A stretch of 64,000 nucleotides of DNA. Source: Lacticaseibacillus mingshuiensis (GTDB taxonomy: Bacteria > Bacillota > Bacilli > Lactobacillales > Lactobacillaceae). The position numbers and the translations under genes were made by a program. Below the pieces are notes generated by a model. It did no database searches, was not told the origin of the DNA, and saw nothing but the letters and a program-made list of their open reading frames with translations. This document shows, in pieces, positions 19,633 to 28,877 of this stretch (positions are counted from its first letter, which is position 1; each line of letters starts with the position of its first letter). The stretch covers positions 302,976 to 366,975 of the forward strand of contig NZ_BOLS01000001.1 of assembly GCF_016861785.1 (NCBI RefSeq), given 5' to 3'.

Positions 19633-20958
19633 TTACTTCTCTTCTGCGTCTTCTTTTTTGTCATCAGCCTTTGGTTCAACTTCTTTGACACTGTCGGTGA
19701 TGATCTTGATGGCATCCTTGACGCCGATATCATGCTTGAGCATGTCTTCGGTCAGCGCCTTGCGAACGGCATCTTCGCTCATGTTGTACTCGCCGGCGAG
19801 GTCCTTGATCTCGGCGTTGACTTGCTCGTCCGTTGCTTCGATCTTTTCGCTTGCCACGATGGCTTCCAGAACAAGGGAAGTCTTAACGCGGCTTGCTGCG
19901 TCAGCAGTGAACTGCTTCTTCAGATCGTCTTCGGTGGTGCCAGTCAGCTGGTAGTACATCTGTGGGTTGATGCCCTGACGCTGCATGTTGCCCATGTACT
20001 GGTCGAGTTGGTTGTGAACTTCCGTGTCGATCATGGCTTGCGGGATCTCTTCGATCGTCGCGTTATCAACGGCTTCGCTGATAGCCTGTTCCTGGATCGC
20101 GTCCTCGGCGGCGTCATCCTTCTTTTGCTGAAGTTCGGACTTGACCTTGATCTTCAATTCTTCCAAAGTGTCAACGTCTTCGTCGAGATCCTTGGCAAAA
20201 TCATCATCAAGTGCAGGCAGCTGCTTTTCCTTGACTTCATGGATGGTCACTTGGAATTCGGCATCTTTGCCTTTGAGCTCTTCTGCCTGATAGTTTTCAG
20301 GGAAGGTCACTTTGACAAGGACATCTTCACCGGCTTTGTGGCCAACGAGTTGGTCTTCAAAACCAGGAATGAAGGAGTTCGAGCCCAGTTCAAGCGAGTA
20401 GTTCTTCGCAGAGCCGCCATCGAATTCTTTGCCGTCAGACGTGCCGACATAATCGATCGTCACGGTGTCGCCATTTTCAGCTGGGGTGTCATCTTTGACA
20501 ACCAGTTCCGCCTGGGCTTCGCGGCGCTTGTCGAGTTCGCTTGCGACCTCGTCGTCGGAAACTTCGCGGTCTGGCTTATCAACAGTCAGACCCTTGTAGT
20601 CGCCAAGTGTGACATCCGGCTTAACGGTGACCGTCGCCTTGATGACCCACGGCTTGTCTTCATCCATCGATTCAACATCAACAGACGGCTGGTCAACAGG
20701 GTCGATTCCTGTTTCAGTGACCGCTGCGTCGTATGCGTCTGGCAAAACGATGTTCAGTGCGTCTTCATACAAGGCGGATTCGCCATACATCCGGTCGAAA
20801 ATCGTGCGGGAAACGTGGCCCTTTCGGAAGCCAGGGACGTTCAGCGTCTTCTTTACCCGGGTGAACGCCTTGTCCAGCCCTTCCTTGATCTTATCCTGTG
20901 CGATTTCAAAGGTCAGCGCACCAGTTGTTGCGCCTTGTTTTTCCCATTTTGCAGCCAT
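19633..20958 (-). CDS. tig: Trigger factor (ribosome-associated chaperone, PPIase)
   Basis: 441 residues. The ribosome-binding N-domain carries the signature [10 protein letters not shown] near residue 43. The FKBP-like PPIase domain follows ([20 protein letters not shown], about 160-245), then the helical substrate-cradling C-domain, ending in an acidic/Lys tail. It binds nascent chains at the ribosome exit. A good purine-rich ribosome site precedes ATG 20958. Full length, with no anomalies. Confidence 0.96.
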   Translation of the reverse strand: MAAKWEKQGATTGALTFEIAQDKIKEGLDKAFTRVKKTLNVPGFRKGHVSRTIFDRMYGESALYEDALNIVLPDAYDAAVTETGIDPVDQPSVDVESMDEDKPWVIKATVTVKPDVTLGDYKGLTVDKPDREVSDDEVASELDKRREAQAELVVKDDTPAENGDTVTIDYVGTSDGKEFDGGSAKNYSLELGSNSFIPGFEDQLVGHKAGEDVLVKVTFPENYQAEELKGKDAEFQVTIHEVKEKQLPALDDDFAKDLDEDVDTLEELKIKVKSELQQKKDDAAEDAIQEQAISEAVDNATIEEIPQAMIDTEVHNQLDQYMGNMQRQGINPQMYYQLTGTTEDDLKKQFTADAASRVKTSLVLEAIVASEKIEATDEQVNAEIKDLAGEYNMSEDAVRKALTEDMLKHDIGVKDAIKIITDSVKEVEPKADDKKEDAEEK

Positions 20959-21153
20959 GCTGTACCTCCGCCATTATTCTAATTATTCGTATTGCATACC
21001 TTGCTATGATACCCGACCAGATGCGGTTTGTAAACGAAAATAGGGTGCGAAGGCTCGCGGGATGGCGGAGCAGCGGTTTTAGTACCAAGGAAAAACACAA
21101 CCCGCAAACCTGTTTCTTCTATTATAAAGGCGCACAGTTCGGTCGACAGCCGT

Positions 21154-21939
21154 CTACGCCTGCCCCCGCCCCGAATGTGTCGCATCCGCCATCGCCCCGG
21201 CATACTCAGCCAATCCAGCCAGGTCATCCGGTGCATCGGCGATCAATTTAACGATCGCACTGCCGACGATCACGCCATCCGCCTGCCCTGCGATCGCAGA
21301 AGCCTGCTCGGGCGTGTGGATGCCAAAGCCCACGCAAAGCGGTGCATCAGTGACGTTGCGAAGATCAGCGATCAGGTCGTCGAGATTTTGCGCGAACCCA
21401 TCCCGCGTACCCGTGACGCCAAGCGCCGAGACGATGTAGACAAAGCCATCCGCATGCGCGGTCAATTTGGCCAAGCGGTGCCCAGACGTTGGGCTGACGA
21501 GTGGAATGATCGCCACCCCGTTTTGTGAGGCGGCCGGCAATAATTCGCCCGCCTCTTCCGCGGGCAGATCCGGGATCACTAAGCCGGCCACCTTCAATTT
21601 TGCGCACCGCGCGCAGAACCGCTCGTACCCATATTTAAATGGGATGTTCGCGTAGGTCAAAAATACCAACGGGACCTGGGTCTGCTGGCGAATGGCGGCG
21701 ACGATGTCAAAGACCCGCTCAACGGTGACGCCACCCGCAAACGCGCGCAGGCCAGCCGCCTGAATCACGGGACCATCGGCGATCGGGTCGGAAAAAGGCA
21801 CGCCGAGCTCAACGATATCCGCCCCGGCGTTGGCCAATGCGACGACATACGCGACCGTTTTTTCCGCAGACGGGTCGCCGGCTGTCACGAACGGGATAAA
21901 GGCTGGGCCGTGTTCAAATGCTTTGCGTAATGGGTTCAT
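21154..21939 (-). CDS. trpA: Tryptophan synthase alpha chain
   Basis: 261 residues. The TIM-barrel motifs VELGVPFSDPIADGPVIQ and GLVIPDLPAEE are present, with the catalytic Glu in VELGVPF and Asp in PDLP, and GFGIHTPEQ near the phosphate site. It splits indole-3-glycerol phosphate into indole and glyceraldehyde 3-phosphate and passes indole to TrpB. Its ATG overlaps the trpB stop (TAATG), so the two are translationally coupled. It is the last gene of the operon; no strong terminator is visible downstream. Confidence 0.95.
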   Translation of the reverse strand: MNPLRKAFEHGPAFIPFVTAGDPSAEKTVAYVVALANAGADIVELGVPFSDPIADGPVIQAAGLRAFAGGVTVERVFDIVAAIRQQTQVPLVFLTYANIPFKYGYERFCARCAKLKVAGLVIPDLPAEEAGELLPAASQNGVAIIPLVSPTSGHRLAKLTAHADGFVYIVSALGVTGTRDGFAQNLDDLIADLRNVTDAPLCVGFGIHTPEQASAIAGQADGVIVGSAIVKLIADAPDDLAGLAEYAGAMADATHSGRGQA

Positions 21940-23144
21940 TATAATGCCACCCCCTTTAAGCTCGCGATCTGCGCGACGTCTTTATCGCCGCGGCCGGACA
22001 GCGTGCAAATGATGATCTGATCCTTGCGCATGGTCGGCGCCAGCTTTTGCACATAGGCGACAGCGTGACAGCTTTCGATTGCCGCGATGATGCCTTCCAT
22101 TTTCGCAATGTACTCAAACGCCGCGACGGCCTCGTCATCGGTGATGCCCACATAATCTGCGCGTCCGCTGGCTTGCAGCGCCGCATGCTCCGGGCCGACG
22201 CCGGGATAATCCAGCCCCGCCGAGATCGAGTAGACCTTATCGATCTGACCATCGCCATTTTGCAGGAAGATCGACTTCATCCCGTGAAAAATGCCGGCGC
22301 TGCCTTTTTCAAGCGTGGCCGCTGTTTTGCCAGAGTCCACACCTTGGCCAGCCGCCTCGACGCCGATCAGCCGCACACTGGGATCGCCGATGAACGCCGC
22401 AAAACTTCCAATTGCGTTGGAGCCACCGCCCACGCAGGCGACAACCGCATCCGGCAGACGGCCTTCAACGGTTTGAAGCTGTTGCTTGGCTTCGGTGGAG
22501 ATCACGCTTTGAAACGCGTGGACCATCGCCGGATATGGCGCCGGGCCCATCGCCGAGCCGATCACATAATAGGTATCCTCCGGCCGTGCCGCCCAATCCT
22601 GCAGCGCCGCGTTGACCGCGTCCTTCAACAGACCCTGGCCGCTTGTGACCGCCGTGACCTTCGCGCCCAGGAGCTCCATGCGATACACATTGAGTTTTTG
22701 CCGTTCGGTGTCTTCCTTGCCCATGAACACCTCGCAGTCCATGCCGAACAGCGCCGCCACCGTCGCCGTCGCCACGCCATGTTGGCCTGCGCCCGTCTCC
22801 GCGATCAGCCGAGTCTTGCCCAGCCGCCGCGCCAGCAGCACCTGCCCGAGCACATTGTTGATCTTATGCGCCCCGGTGTGATTGAGGTCCTCGCGCTTGA
22901 GATAGATCTTCGCGCCGCCAAGGTCCTCGGTCATTCGTTTCGCAAAATAGAGCAGTGACGGCCGATTGGCATACTCATTCAAAAGACGGTGGAACTCGGC
23001 TTGAAAATCCGGATCCGCCTGGGCTTCGTTGAAGCACGCTGTCAATTTTTCCAGCTCGGTCATCAGCGTTTCCGGCACATACTGCCCGCCAAAATCGCCG
23101 AAGCGGGTGTCACTTGTTTCTGGGATATTTTTCGATTCTGTCAT
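21939..23144 (-). CDS. trpB: Tryptophan synthase beta chain
   Basis: 401 residues. The PLP lysine is in [13 protein letters not shown] (about residue 87), the phosphate loop is [12 protein letters not shown], and the substrate-binding start GQYVPETLM is intact. It condenses indole with serine to give tryptophan. It lies 82 bp after trpF, the only real gap in the operon, and that gap holds short tandem repeats. Confidence 0.96.
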   Translation of the reverse strand: MTESKNIPETSDTRFGDFGGQYVPETLMTELEKLTACFNEAQADPDFQAEFHRLLNEYANRPSLLYFAKRMTEDLGGAKIYLKREDLNHTGAHKINNVLGQVLLARRLGKTRLIAETGAGQHGVATATVAALFGMDCEVFMGKEDTERQKLNVYRMELLGAKVTAVTSGQGLLKDAVNAALQDWAARPEDTYYVIGSAMGPAPYPAMVHAFQSVISTEAKQQLQTVEGRLPDAVVACVGGGSNAIGSFAAFIGDPSVRLIGVEAAGQGVDSGKTAATLEKGSAGIFHGMKSIFLQNGDGQIDKVYSISAGLDYPGVGPEHAALQASGRADYVGITDDEAVAAFEYIAKMEGIIAAIESCHAVAYVQKLAPTMRKDQIIICTLSGRGDKDVAQIASLKGVAL

Positions 23145-23160
23145 TTATAAAAACTTCTTT

Positions 23161-23217
23161 CTTTGAAAACACCGATCTTGATTCGGTCACACCGCTCTTG
23201 CTTCGGTCACGCCGATC
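23161..23217. repeat. 20-bp tandem repeat in the trpF-trpB gap
   Basis: Two units, 23178-23197 and 23198-23217, match at 17 of 20 positions (TTG.TTCGGTCAC.CCG.TC). A decayed third copy (ACCGATC) precedes them. No pairing function is obvious. It may be a slippage product that enlarged the gap inside an otherwise overlapping operon. Confidence 0.55.
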
Positions 23218-23226
23218 AGTTCAGCG

Positions 23227-23802
23227 TCACTCCGCATTCCGGGCCGCCGCGATAAACGCCGCGACCTTCGCTGGGTCCTTCGCGCCGCCGGTTTCCAGCC
23301 GGCTCGACGCATCCACGATCGCCGGATGCACCAGCGCGATCGCCTGTGCCACATTGGCCGCATCCAGCCCGCCCGCCAACATCAACGGTTGGGAAAAGGC
23401 CGGCAGCGCCCGCCAATCAAGCGTCTGCCCGCTGCCATCGCCGGCATCCACCAATGCCACATCCGCCGGCGTCTCGGGGCTTGCCTCTGAAACTCGCGCG
23501 ATCGTGGTCAGCCCCAGGGCGCGGGCGCGTTGCACCTGGGCAAGCGTCGCCGGCCGGTGAAACTGCACCGTGTCGATGGTTCCGGCCGAAGCGAGGCTCG
23601 CGAGCTGGTCAAAATCAGGCGCGACCACCACCGCGACTCGCCGAATGCCCGGCGCGACCTGCTTGGCCAACGCAAGCACCTCGGCAGTCGTCCGCTGATG
23701 CCGGCCCGCCGCCAGGACAAATCCGACCAAGTCTGGCCGCAGCGCATTCACCAACGCGACATCCGCAGCGGTCATCAAACCGCACACTTTGACCTGCGTC
23801 AT
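23227..23802 (-). CDS. trpF: Phosphoribosylanthranilate isomerase
   Basis: 191 residues, short but complete. The catalytic Cys is in QVKVCGLM at the N-terminus. The Asp of the pair is in VDASSRLETGGAKDPAKV near the C-terminus, together with the phosphate site LAGGLDAANV. It converts N-(5-phosphoribosyl)anthranilate to CdRP. Its start overlaps the trpC stop by 4 bp. Confidence 0.94.
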   Translation of the reverse strand: MTQVKVCGLMTAADVALVNALRPDLVGFVLAAGRHQRTTAEVLALAKQVAPGIRRVAVVVAPDFDQLASLASAGTIDTVQFHRPATLAQVQRARALGLTTIARVSEASPETPADVALVDAGDGSGQTLDWRALPAFSQPLMLAGGLDAANVAQAIALVHPAIVDASSRLETGGAKDPAKVAAFIAAARNAE

Positions 23803-24593
23803 AGCGCCGCCTCACTCGCCGCCCGGTACCGCTGCACCGTGGCGCGCCGGTTCGTCGCCCGCATGAACGTTTCGCCGATCAGCGCCCCGTTCAACCCGCC
23901 CCGCCGTAGCACCGTCAGCTGACCGGGTTCCGTGAGGCCACTTTCAGCGATCACTTTGATTGTTGGCGGCACCATGGCCCGCAACCGGATACTATTTTCA
24001 AAATCGACGGAAAAATCGCGGAGGTCGCGGTTATTGACGCCGATCAGTTGCGGATCAAGCACCAGCGCCCGCCTGATCTCGTCCGGGTTGTGGCATTCTA
24101 CCAACGGCAACAGCCCCAGCTTCAAAGCGGTCGTATATAGCTCGCGCAACTGGCCGTCAGCCAAAATGCCAACGATCAAAAGCGCCAGGCTCGCTCCGGC
24201 CGCCCGCGCCTCGAGCAACATGCGGTCATCCAGGATAAAATCCTTCCGCAAAAGTGGCACCTGCGTCTGGGCCGCCACTTCAGTCAGCGTCGCCAGACTG
24301 CCGTGAAAAAACGTCGGCTCCGTCAACACAGACATCGCATCCACGCCGCCAGCCTCATAATCGGCCGCGATCTGGGCCACGGGAAACTCGGTGGCGATCA
24401 CCCCTTTTGACGGCGAGGCCTGCTTCAACTCGGCGATCAAGCCAAAATGCGCCGCAAGCGCCTCAAGAAAGCGGGCGCCGCCAGTCGGGACTGGCGTGGC
24501 CAAAGCCGCCGCTCGCACCTGGGCCAGCGGCTTGGTCGCTTCGGCGTTGGCCAGCCGCGTTTTCGTGGCCGCGACCAAGTCGTCCAGGATCAT
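23799..24593 (-). CDS. trpC: Indole-3-glycerol phosphate synthase
   Basis: 264 residues. The motifs ELKQASPSKGVI (catalytic Lys and Glu region), LLRKDFILD, VECHNPDEI and GVNNRDLRDF, and the phosphate loop AESGL are all present. It closes CdRP to indole-3-glycerol phosphate. It overlaps trpD and trpF by 4 bp each, a tightly coupled operon. Confidence 0.95.
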   Translation of the reverse strand: MILDDLVAATKTRLANAEATKPLAQVRAAALATPVPTGGARFLEALAAHFGLIAELKQASPSKGVIATEFPVAQIAADYEAGGVDAMSVLTEPTFFHGSLATLTEVAAQTQVPLLRKDFILDDRMLLEARAAGASLALLIVGILADGQLRELYTTALKLGLLPLVECHNPDEIRRALVLDPQLIGVNNRDLRDFSVDFENSIRLRAMVPPTIKVIAESGLTEPGQLTVLRRGGLNGALIGETFMRATNRRATVQRYRAASEAAL

Positions 24594-25615
24594 GCACTCA
24601 CCTTCTTGCCATTGGCGGCGAGCACCGTGTCCAATAGCCGCGACGCCGCGACGTTCGCCAAGATCTCCGTTGCCTTTGCGATGCCGGCCTTGATCGACGG
24701 CGCCCCGCCTGCGAGGTAAATCGCGACCCCGGCATTCATCCGCACGGCATCGCGTTTGGCGCCTTGGTCTTGCCCGCTGAGAATGCGCCGCGTGATCACC
24801 GCATTTTCAGCTGGGGTCCCACCGACCAGCGCCGCCTGATCCGCAATGGCGATGCCGTAATCTTGCGGGTCGAGCGTCATGTCAGTCAGCTGGCCGTGAT
24901 CGATGAAAATGGCATCCGTCTTGCCGGCCACTGTGATCTCATCCAAGCCATCCTCGCCGCGAATCACCATGCCCTTGACCACGCCCAGCTGCACCAGCGC
25001 TTCCGCCATCGGTTGGAGGAGATCCTTGCGATACACGCCCAGGAGCTCGTAAGTCGGTTTCGCCGGATTGCTCAGCGGCCCGATCAGATTGAAGATCGTC
25101 GGGAAGCCGAGCACCTTGCGCGTCGGCCCGACAAAGCGCATCGCCTGATGATATTTCTGGGCAAAAAGGAAGCAGAGATTGTATTTGGCCAAAAGCGCCT
25201 CACTCGTTGCAACCGAGGCGTTGATATCAAACCCCAGCGCCTCCAGCACATCGGCGGCCCCAGACCGCGAGCTCGCCGCCCGGTTGCCGTGCTTGGCGAT
25301 CTTCACCCCTGCCGCCGCAATGACAAACAGGCTGGTCGTGGAAATATTGAACGTGTTCGCATGGTCGCCGCCCGTGCCGACCACCTTGAGCACTGGTTCC
25401 TGCGGGTCAAACGCCAACGCCTTTTGCCGCATCGAATCCGCCGCGCCGGCGATCTCCGTGGCCGTCGCTCCCTTGGCCGCCATGGCGGTCAAATAGCTGG
25501 CGATCAGCGCATCCGGCGTCTCTCCGCTCATCAATTCATCGTGTGTGGCCTTCGTTTCAGCAAACGTCAGATCTTTCTGGTCCAATAGTGTTTGAATCGT
25601 TTCGTTGATCATCAT
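24590..25615 (-). CDS. trpD: Anthranilate phosphoribosyltransferase
   Basis: 341 residues. The PRPP-binding glycine motif is VGTGGDHANTFNIST, followed by KHGNRAASSRSGAADVLEALG and the metal site region GEDGLDEIT. It joins anthranilate to PRPP. It is the first structural gene after the T-box leader; no trpE or trpG is present in the window, so anthranilate must come from elsewhere. Confidence 0.96.
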   Translation of the reverse strand: MMINETIQTLLDQKDLTFAETKATHDELMSGETPDALIASYLTAMAAKGATATEIAGAADSMRQKALAFDPQEPVLKVVGTGGDHANTFNISTTSLFVIAAAGVKIAKHGNRAASSRSGAADVLEALGFDINASVATSEALLAKYNLCFLFAQKYHQAMRFVGPTRKVLGFPTIFNLIGPLSNPAKPTYELLGVYRKDLLQPMAEALVQLGVVKGMVIRGEDGLDEITVAGKTDAIFIDHGQLTDMTLDPQDYGIAIADQAALVGGTPAENAVITRRILSGQDQGAKRDAVRMNAGVAIYLAGGAPSIKAGIAKATEILANVAASRLLDTVLAANGKKVSA

Positions 25616-25723
25616 TGCGTCCTCCTTGGACAGTCCTTGAGAAAAGTGACAGTCGACAATTTGGGCGTTGCCATCGTTTAAAAAATAAGTTGTGCATCAC
25701 GACACCGGCTTTCGGAAGAATAC

Positions 25724-26012
25724 AAAAAATCCGCCCATAAACAGTTTCATAGAACTGCTTAAGGACGGAATTATCTCCGCGGTGCCACCTTAATTAGCGA
25801 CTCAAAAAAACGAGTCACCCACTTAGCACAGGGCCAACACCCTGCCGACAACTGACGTATGCCTCACGTTTCCCCTGACTCGCCTTGCTTTTGGGGGAAC
25901 CCTCAGTGGTCCATTTGACTGCCTGCGTTCGGTCGCACTCTCATCTCCGGCGACTCTCTTTGCGTGCACAACAGTTTTGATCTCCACTTCCACGGTTTAT
26001 GGACGAACTATT
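25724..26012 (-). ncRNA. T-box riboswitch, tryptophan-specific, controlling trpDCFBA
   Basis: The minus strand carries the T-box sequence AAGGTGGCACCGCG (25778-25791), followed by the antiterminator/terminator region. The terminator stem is CCGTCC..AAGCAGTT with AACTGTTTATGGGCGG, followed by a T-run (25724-25769). Upstream, the specifier codon UGG is at 25911-25913 in the context AAAUGGACCAC. The CCAC after it pairs with GUGG near the 5' end of stem I, the geometry expected for a specifier loop. Uncharged tRNA-Trp would stabilise the antiterminator and switch on the trp operon when tryptophan is scarce. Confidence 0.93.
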
Positions 26013-26024
26013 TTGTTACCGCAT

Positions 26025-26053
26025 AGACTAGACGGAATAATTGCGGCCGTCAA
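26025..26053 (-). promoter_or_regulatory. Promoter of the T-box/trp operon
   Basis: On the minus strand, TTGACG (26048-26053), a 17-base spacer and TAGTCT (26025-26030), with the leader RNA starting about 10 bases later. Confidence 0.7.
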
Positions 26054-26170
26054 GCCCTCACGGAAAATAATTTCACATTTTATTGGCGGACGGCGTGTCC
26101 CTGCCCGCTATTACAGTATTACCAAATGACAATATAACAAGACCCCGGCCATCAAAAGTGGACCGACACC

Positions 26171-26695
26171 CTACTTGGTCAGCGCCGCGGCCAGCGCATG
26201 CGCCTGCGCCTCCGTCGGCAACTGATCTTTCACGGCCGCATATTCCGGCAACTGCGCAAGTCCGGAGAGCCGCCGCGGATCCACCAGCAGCTGCCCCACC
26301 GCACTGCGCCACATGAGCAGCGGCACTGTTCGCTGGATCACCGCCCCCATATGCGTTAATGTTTGCTGAGTCACGGCCTGGCCGGCAAATTGATCCCGCA
26401 CCGCATCCGTGGCGGCCTGCACCAACGTCTTTTCACTGGCCCGACCGCGCTTGTCGAAAACCGTGAGTGGCTGATCGGGCACGGTCAGTTTCGCGACCTC
26501 GCCGCAGATGAACTGGTCGATGTCCACGTCGACGGTCGGCTCGGGCGCCGCCTGCGGTTTGGGCGTGAAGCTGTTCACTGCGCGGGCGCGGTTGACTTCC
26601 AGCAGAATCAGCAGCGCGATCACGATCACGGCGCCGATGCCCATGATCACGAGGCTTGCCGCGGCGATCACCATGGTTGAAAAAATCGATATCAT
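26171..26695 (-). CDS. Hypothetical membrane-anchored protein (174 aa)
   Basis: One N-terminal hydrophobic span (SLVIMGIGAVIVIALLILL, about residues 14-33), a short Pro-rich linker, then a soluble domain of about 130 residues with no family I recognise (DQFICGEVAKLTV, MGAVIQRTVPLLMWRSAV). It stands alone between the trp promoter and a gene-free stretch. Topology suggests the domain faces outside or is tethered at the membrane. No signal peptidase site is obvious. Function unknown. Confidence 0.6.
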   Translation of the reverse strand: MISIFSTMVIAAASLVIMGIGAVIVIALLILLEVNRARAVNSFTPKPQAAPEPTVDVDIDQFICGEVAKLTVPDQPLTVFDKRGRASEKTLVQAATDAVRDQFAGQAVTQQTLTHMGAVIQRTVPLLMWRSAVGQLLVDPRRLSGLAQLPEYAAVKDQLPTEAQAHALAAALTK

Positions 26696-26922
26696 TGTTT
26701 GGCCTCATTTCTAATACAGCCATTATGACACCGGTCGCGGCCGGGTCGCAATGGCAAATGAGCGGATGGCGGCGCAGTGACTTTGAGGAAAAGTCGTTGG
26801 ATGAGACCAGGCCTCGCCGCCGTAAAAGTTATTTTAAATAAATATATCAGCCACTGACAAGACATCTGCGCTAATGCCGGAATATCAACGGTTTATCGCA
26901 TTTCAATTGTTCCCTAATAAAG

Positions 26923-26952
26923 TTGACAAAACCGTTTTCACGGTGCTATAGT
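26923..26952 (+). promoter_or_regulatory. Strong plus-strand promoter without a downstream gene
   Basis: A perfect TTGACA (26923-26928), an 18-base spacer and TATAGT (26947-26952). The next 500 bases contain no plus-strand gene, so the transcript should be non-coding. Confidence 0.65.
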
Positions 26953-26958
26953 AATCGC

Positions 26959-27469
26959 ACAGTGGAAGGGTGTTCGGTGTGGCCACACGAACTGATCTCC
27001 CGGAGACAGGCGGACCCAGCGGGGAGGGATTCCTCGAGCAAACCTAGAGTAGCTGCTATGAAGGGCATCCGAGTCAGTGGTGTCATAAATTAGGTGAGTG
27101 GGCGTTTCACAGATTCATCGTTCTACCCGTTCTACCAGTACCACCGTGTTACCAGTACCACCGTTGTCCGGCAGCAAGCATCGAACTTTGATCACGCTGT
27201 CGCCGTTGAAATCTGATCGCGCCAAGCCCTACAAGCAAGGCCCCGCAGTCTCTTAATCTAAAATCACGCAAACACACTGGCCATGCCTGAAAAGACACGT
27301 CGACCGGTGTGTTTGTCGTACATAGGGGCCAAAATATTCATTTTCGATTCTGACCTTTTTTCAAAAAAGTGAGAATCGACAAAAAATCTAAACGTGCACA
27401 AAAATTTGGGCGAATCTTTGTGCACATATACGAATGGGACGACCCCGCGATGGGCCGTCCCATTTTTTT
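26959..27469 (+). ncRNA. Candidate non-coding RNA, promoter to terminator
   Basis: The stretch begins after a near-consensus promoter and ends at a plus-strand terminator (27433-27469), with no ORF carrying a ribosome site. It is rich in dyads: GTTCG..TGTGGCCACA..CGAAC near 26971-26992, an AACACAC.GG/CC.GTGTGTTT stem (27270-27314), a long TCGATTCT/AGAATCGA stem (27343-27379) and GTGCACAAA/TTTGTGCAC (27394-27425). I could not match it to tmRNA, RNase P, SRP or 6S RNA from motifs I know. A decayed or mobile sequence is the main alternative. The 3' half could hold several separate palindromes rather than one RNA. Confidence 0.3.
27433..27469 (+). terminator. Plus-strand intrinsic terminator before mcrC 3' end
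   Basis: AATGGGACG (27433-27441) pairs with CGTCCCATT (27456-27464), followed by T to 27469. The T-run is only on the plus strand, so it serves plus-strand transcription although the next gene (mcrC) ends here from the other side. Confidence 0.7.
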
Positions 27470-27485
27470 GCGCAACATCCACCCC

Positions 27486-28877
27486 TCAATCGATCGGCAG
27501 CCCCAGCCGTCTTTTCAGCTGAGCCTCGCTCGTCGCCATCGCCGCCTCAAACGCCGGGTAGTCCGCGCAGTCTTGCGGAATATGTAGCCCAATGCGATCC
27601 AAGTCCCATTCATGTTGAATGGCGGATGGATCCGGCCGGCCCGACTCGTCCGGCACCGCATCCAGCCCCTGCCGCACCAACAGCGGGTGCTCGAGCTGGG
27701 TGCCCTGTTCCGGATACAGATAATAGCCGTGGCGCGACTCGAACCTCAGCAGATACGCCAGCATCTGCTGGTAATCGCGGCCACCGATGTTCCCATACGG
27801 CTTGTACTTCGCGTCGACGATCACCCGCGGCGCGTCGCGAATGAAATCCGGGAAGATCGACCCCTTATTACGACCGGTCTCCTCGTCGAAAAATAGAAAC
27901 TGCTTGAGTTTTTTAGAGTTGTTCCGCGGATGCATGACCGCCGGCGCCAGCAGTGAGTTCAAATACTCCTCCCACAGCCACGCGCCATCGAACAAGATGC
28001 CGTAGACCTGCCGGGTGCCAAGGCCGAGCTGAATCTGGCGATGCTGAAGCAACAGCAAACACAGCCGCTGCAAGTCCCTGTACTCCCGATAATACGCGTG
28101 CATCACGGGCCGCTGCTGGTTGACGTTGATCAGCTGCCGCACATCCCCATGCCGCCCGCCGACTGCCTCGCGAACCAGGGCGACCTCATCGCTGACGCTG
28201 GCCAACAATTTTCGGCCGCCCGCCTGCCCCACCAGCATGTCGATCGTCGCCTGCACCAATTGGAACACGTGATTATCCGCCGTGAGCTCACGCCGGCTGT
28301 ACGCGACATTCCCGAGAAACGGCGTGTTTTGCCGAAGATGGCGGGCAACATCGATCGGCCCGCGCACCGCCGCCTCATTTTCCTCGCGGCGAATGTACGT
28401 CTTATACAGCCCCTTGCGCAGCGCCCGTCGCAGGTAGAGCGGAAACGAATACCGAAGCAGATCCACCAACGGCCGCTGCGCCGACCCCGTCGTGGACAGA
28501 TCGACCACATTCGGCGTCCCCAGCACCTTCGCCAACAGGTATTGGAAAAAATGATCCTGCCGACCCGGACGGACGAAGCGCGAGGTGATCATGAGCTGCT
28601 CGTCACCTTTGCCAATAAACCCCATAACATTTCCAGCCCAGACCTGGCGCTGCTTTGTGAACAGCACCTTCTGATCGGCCGTGAGATCCTGCTGGTCCGC
28701 CGCATTCGGATCACCCGAGTCGACCGCGTCGAAGGCAGGAAAAACAAACAGGTCATCGCCCTTCAACTGGCCCAGCGTCCGATCCGTCAAAACAGCCGCC
28801 AGCTCGGGCAACTGCGCCAAAGTCGCGGGGGCGACTGGATTGTTATCGCGTATGGACGCCCGCGCGACGCTACTCAT
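27486..28877 (-). CDS. mcrC: McrC-like nuclease subunit of a McrBC type IV restriction system
   Basis: 463 residues. The N-terminal half carries the McrC-type segment FIGKGDEQLMITSRF. The C-terminal half has the PD-(D/E)xK nuclease core: IFPDFI, then VIVDAKYKPYG (Asp...Asp-x-Lys). Its ATG lies inside the end of mcrB with an 8-bp overlap, so the subunits are translated together. McrC supplies DNA cleavage when McrB hexamers translocate on modified DNA. It starts the defence island. Catalytic residues look intact. Confidence 0.9.
   Translation of the reverse strand: MSSVARASIRDNNPVAPATLAQLPELAAVLTDRTLGQLKGDDLFVFPAFDAVDSGDPNAADQQDLTADQKVLFTKQRQVWAGNVMGFIGKGDEQLMITSRFVRPGRQDHFFQYLLAKVLGTPNVVDLSTTGSAQRPLVDLLRYSFPLYLRRALRKGLYKTYIRREENEAAVRGPIDVARHLRQNTPFLGNVAYSRRELTADNHVFQLVQATIDMLVGQAGGRKLLASVSDEVALVREAVGGRHGDVRQLINVNQQRPVMHAYYREYRDLQRLCLLLLQHRQIQLGLGTRQVYGILFDGAWLWEEYLNSLLAPAVMHPRNNSKKLKQFLFFDEETGRNKGSIFPDFIRDAPRVIVDAKYKPYGNIGGRDYQQMLAYLLRFESRHGYYLYPEQGTQLEHPLLVRQGLDAVPDESGRPDPSAIQHEWDLDRIGLHIPQDCADYPAFEAAMATSEAQLKRRLGLPID

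Noticed and set aside
19732..20982. A 416-codon plus-strand open frame
   Set aside because: Antisense shadow of tig; no start signal and no recognisable family.
24764..25588. A 274-codon plus-strand frame
   Set aside because: Shadow of trpD.
26959..27120. tmRNA, RNase P or 6S RNA in the region after the strong promoter
   Set aside because: None of the conserved motifs of those RNAs that I know could be found; left as an unclassified candidate.
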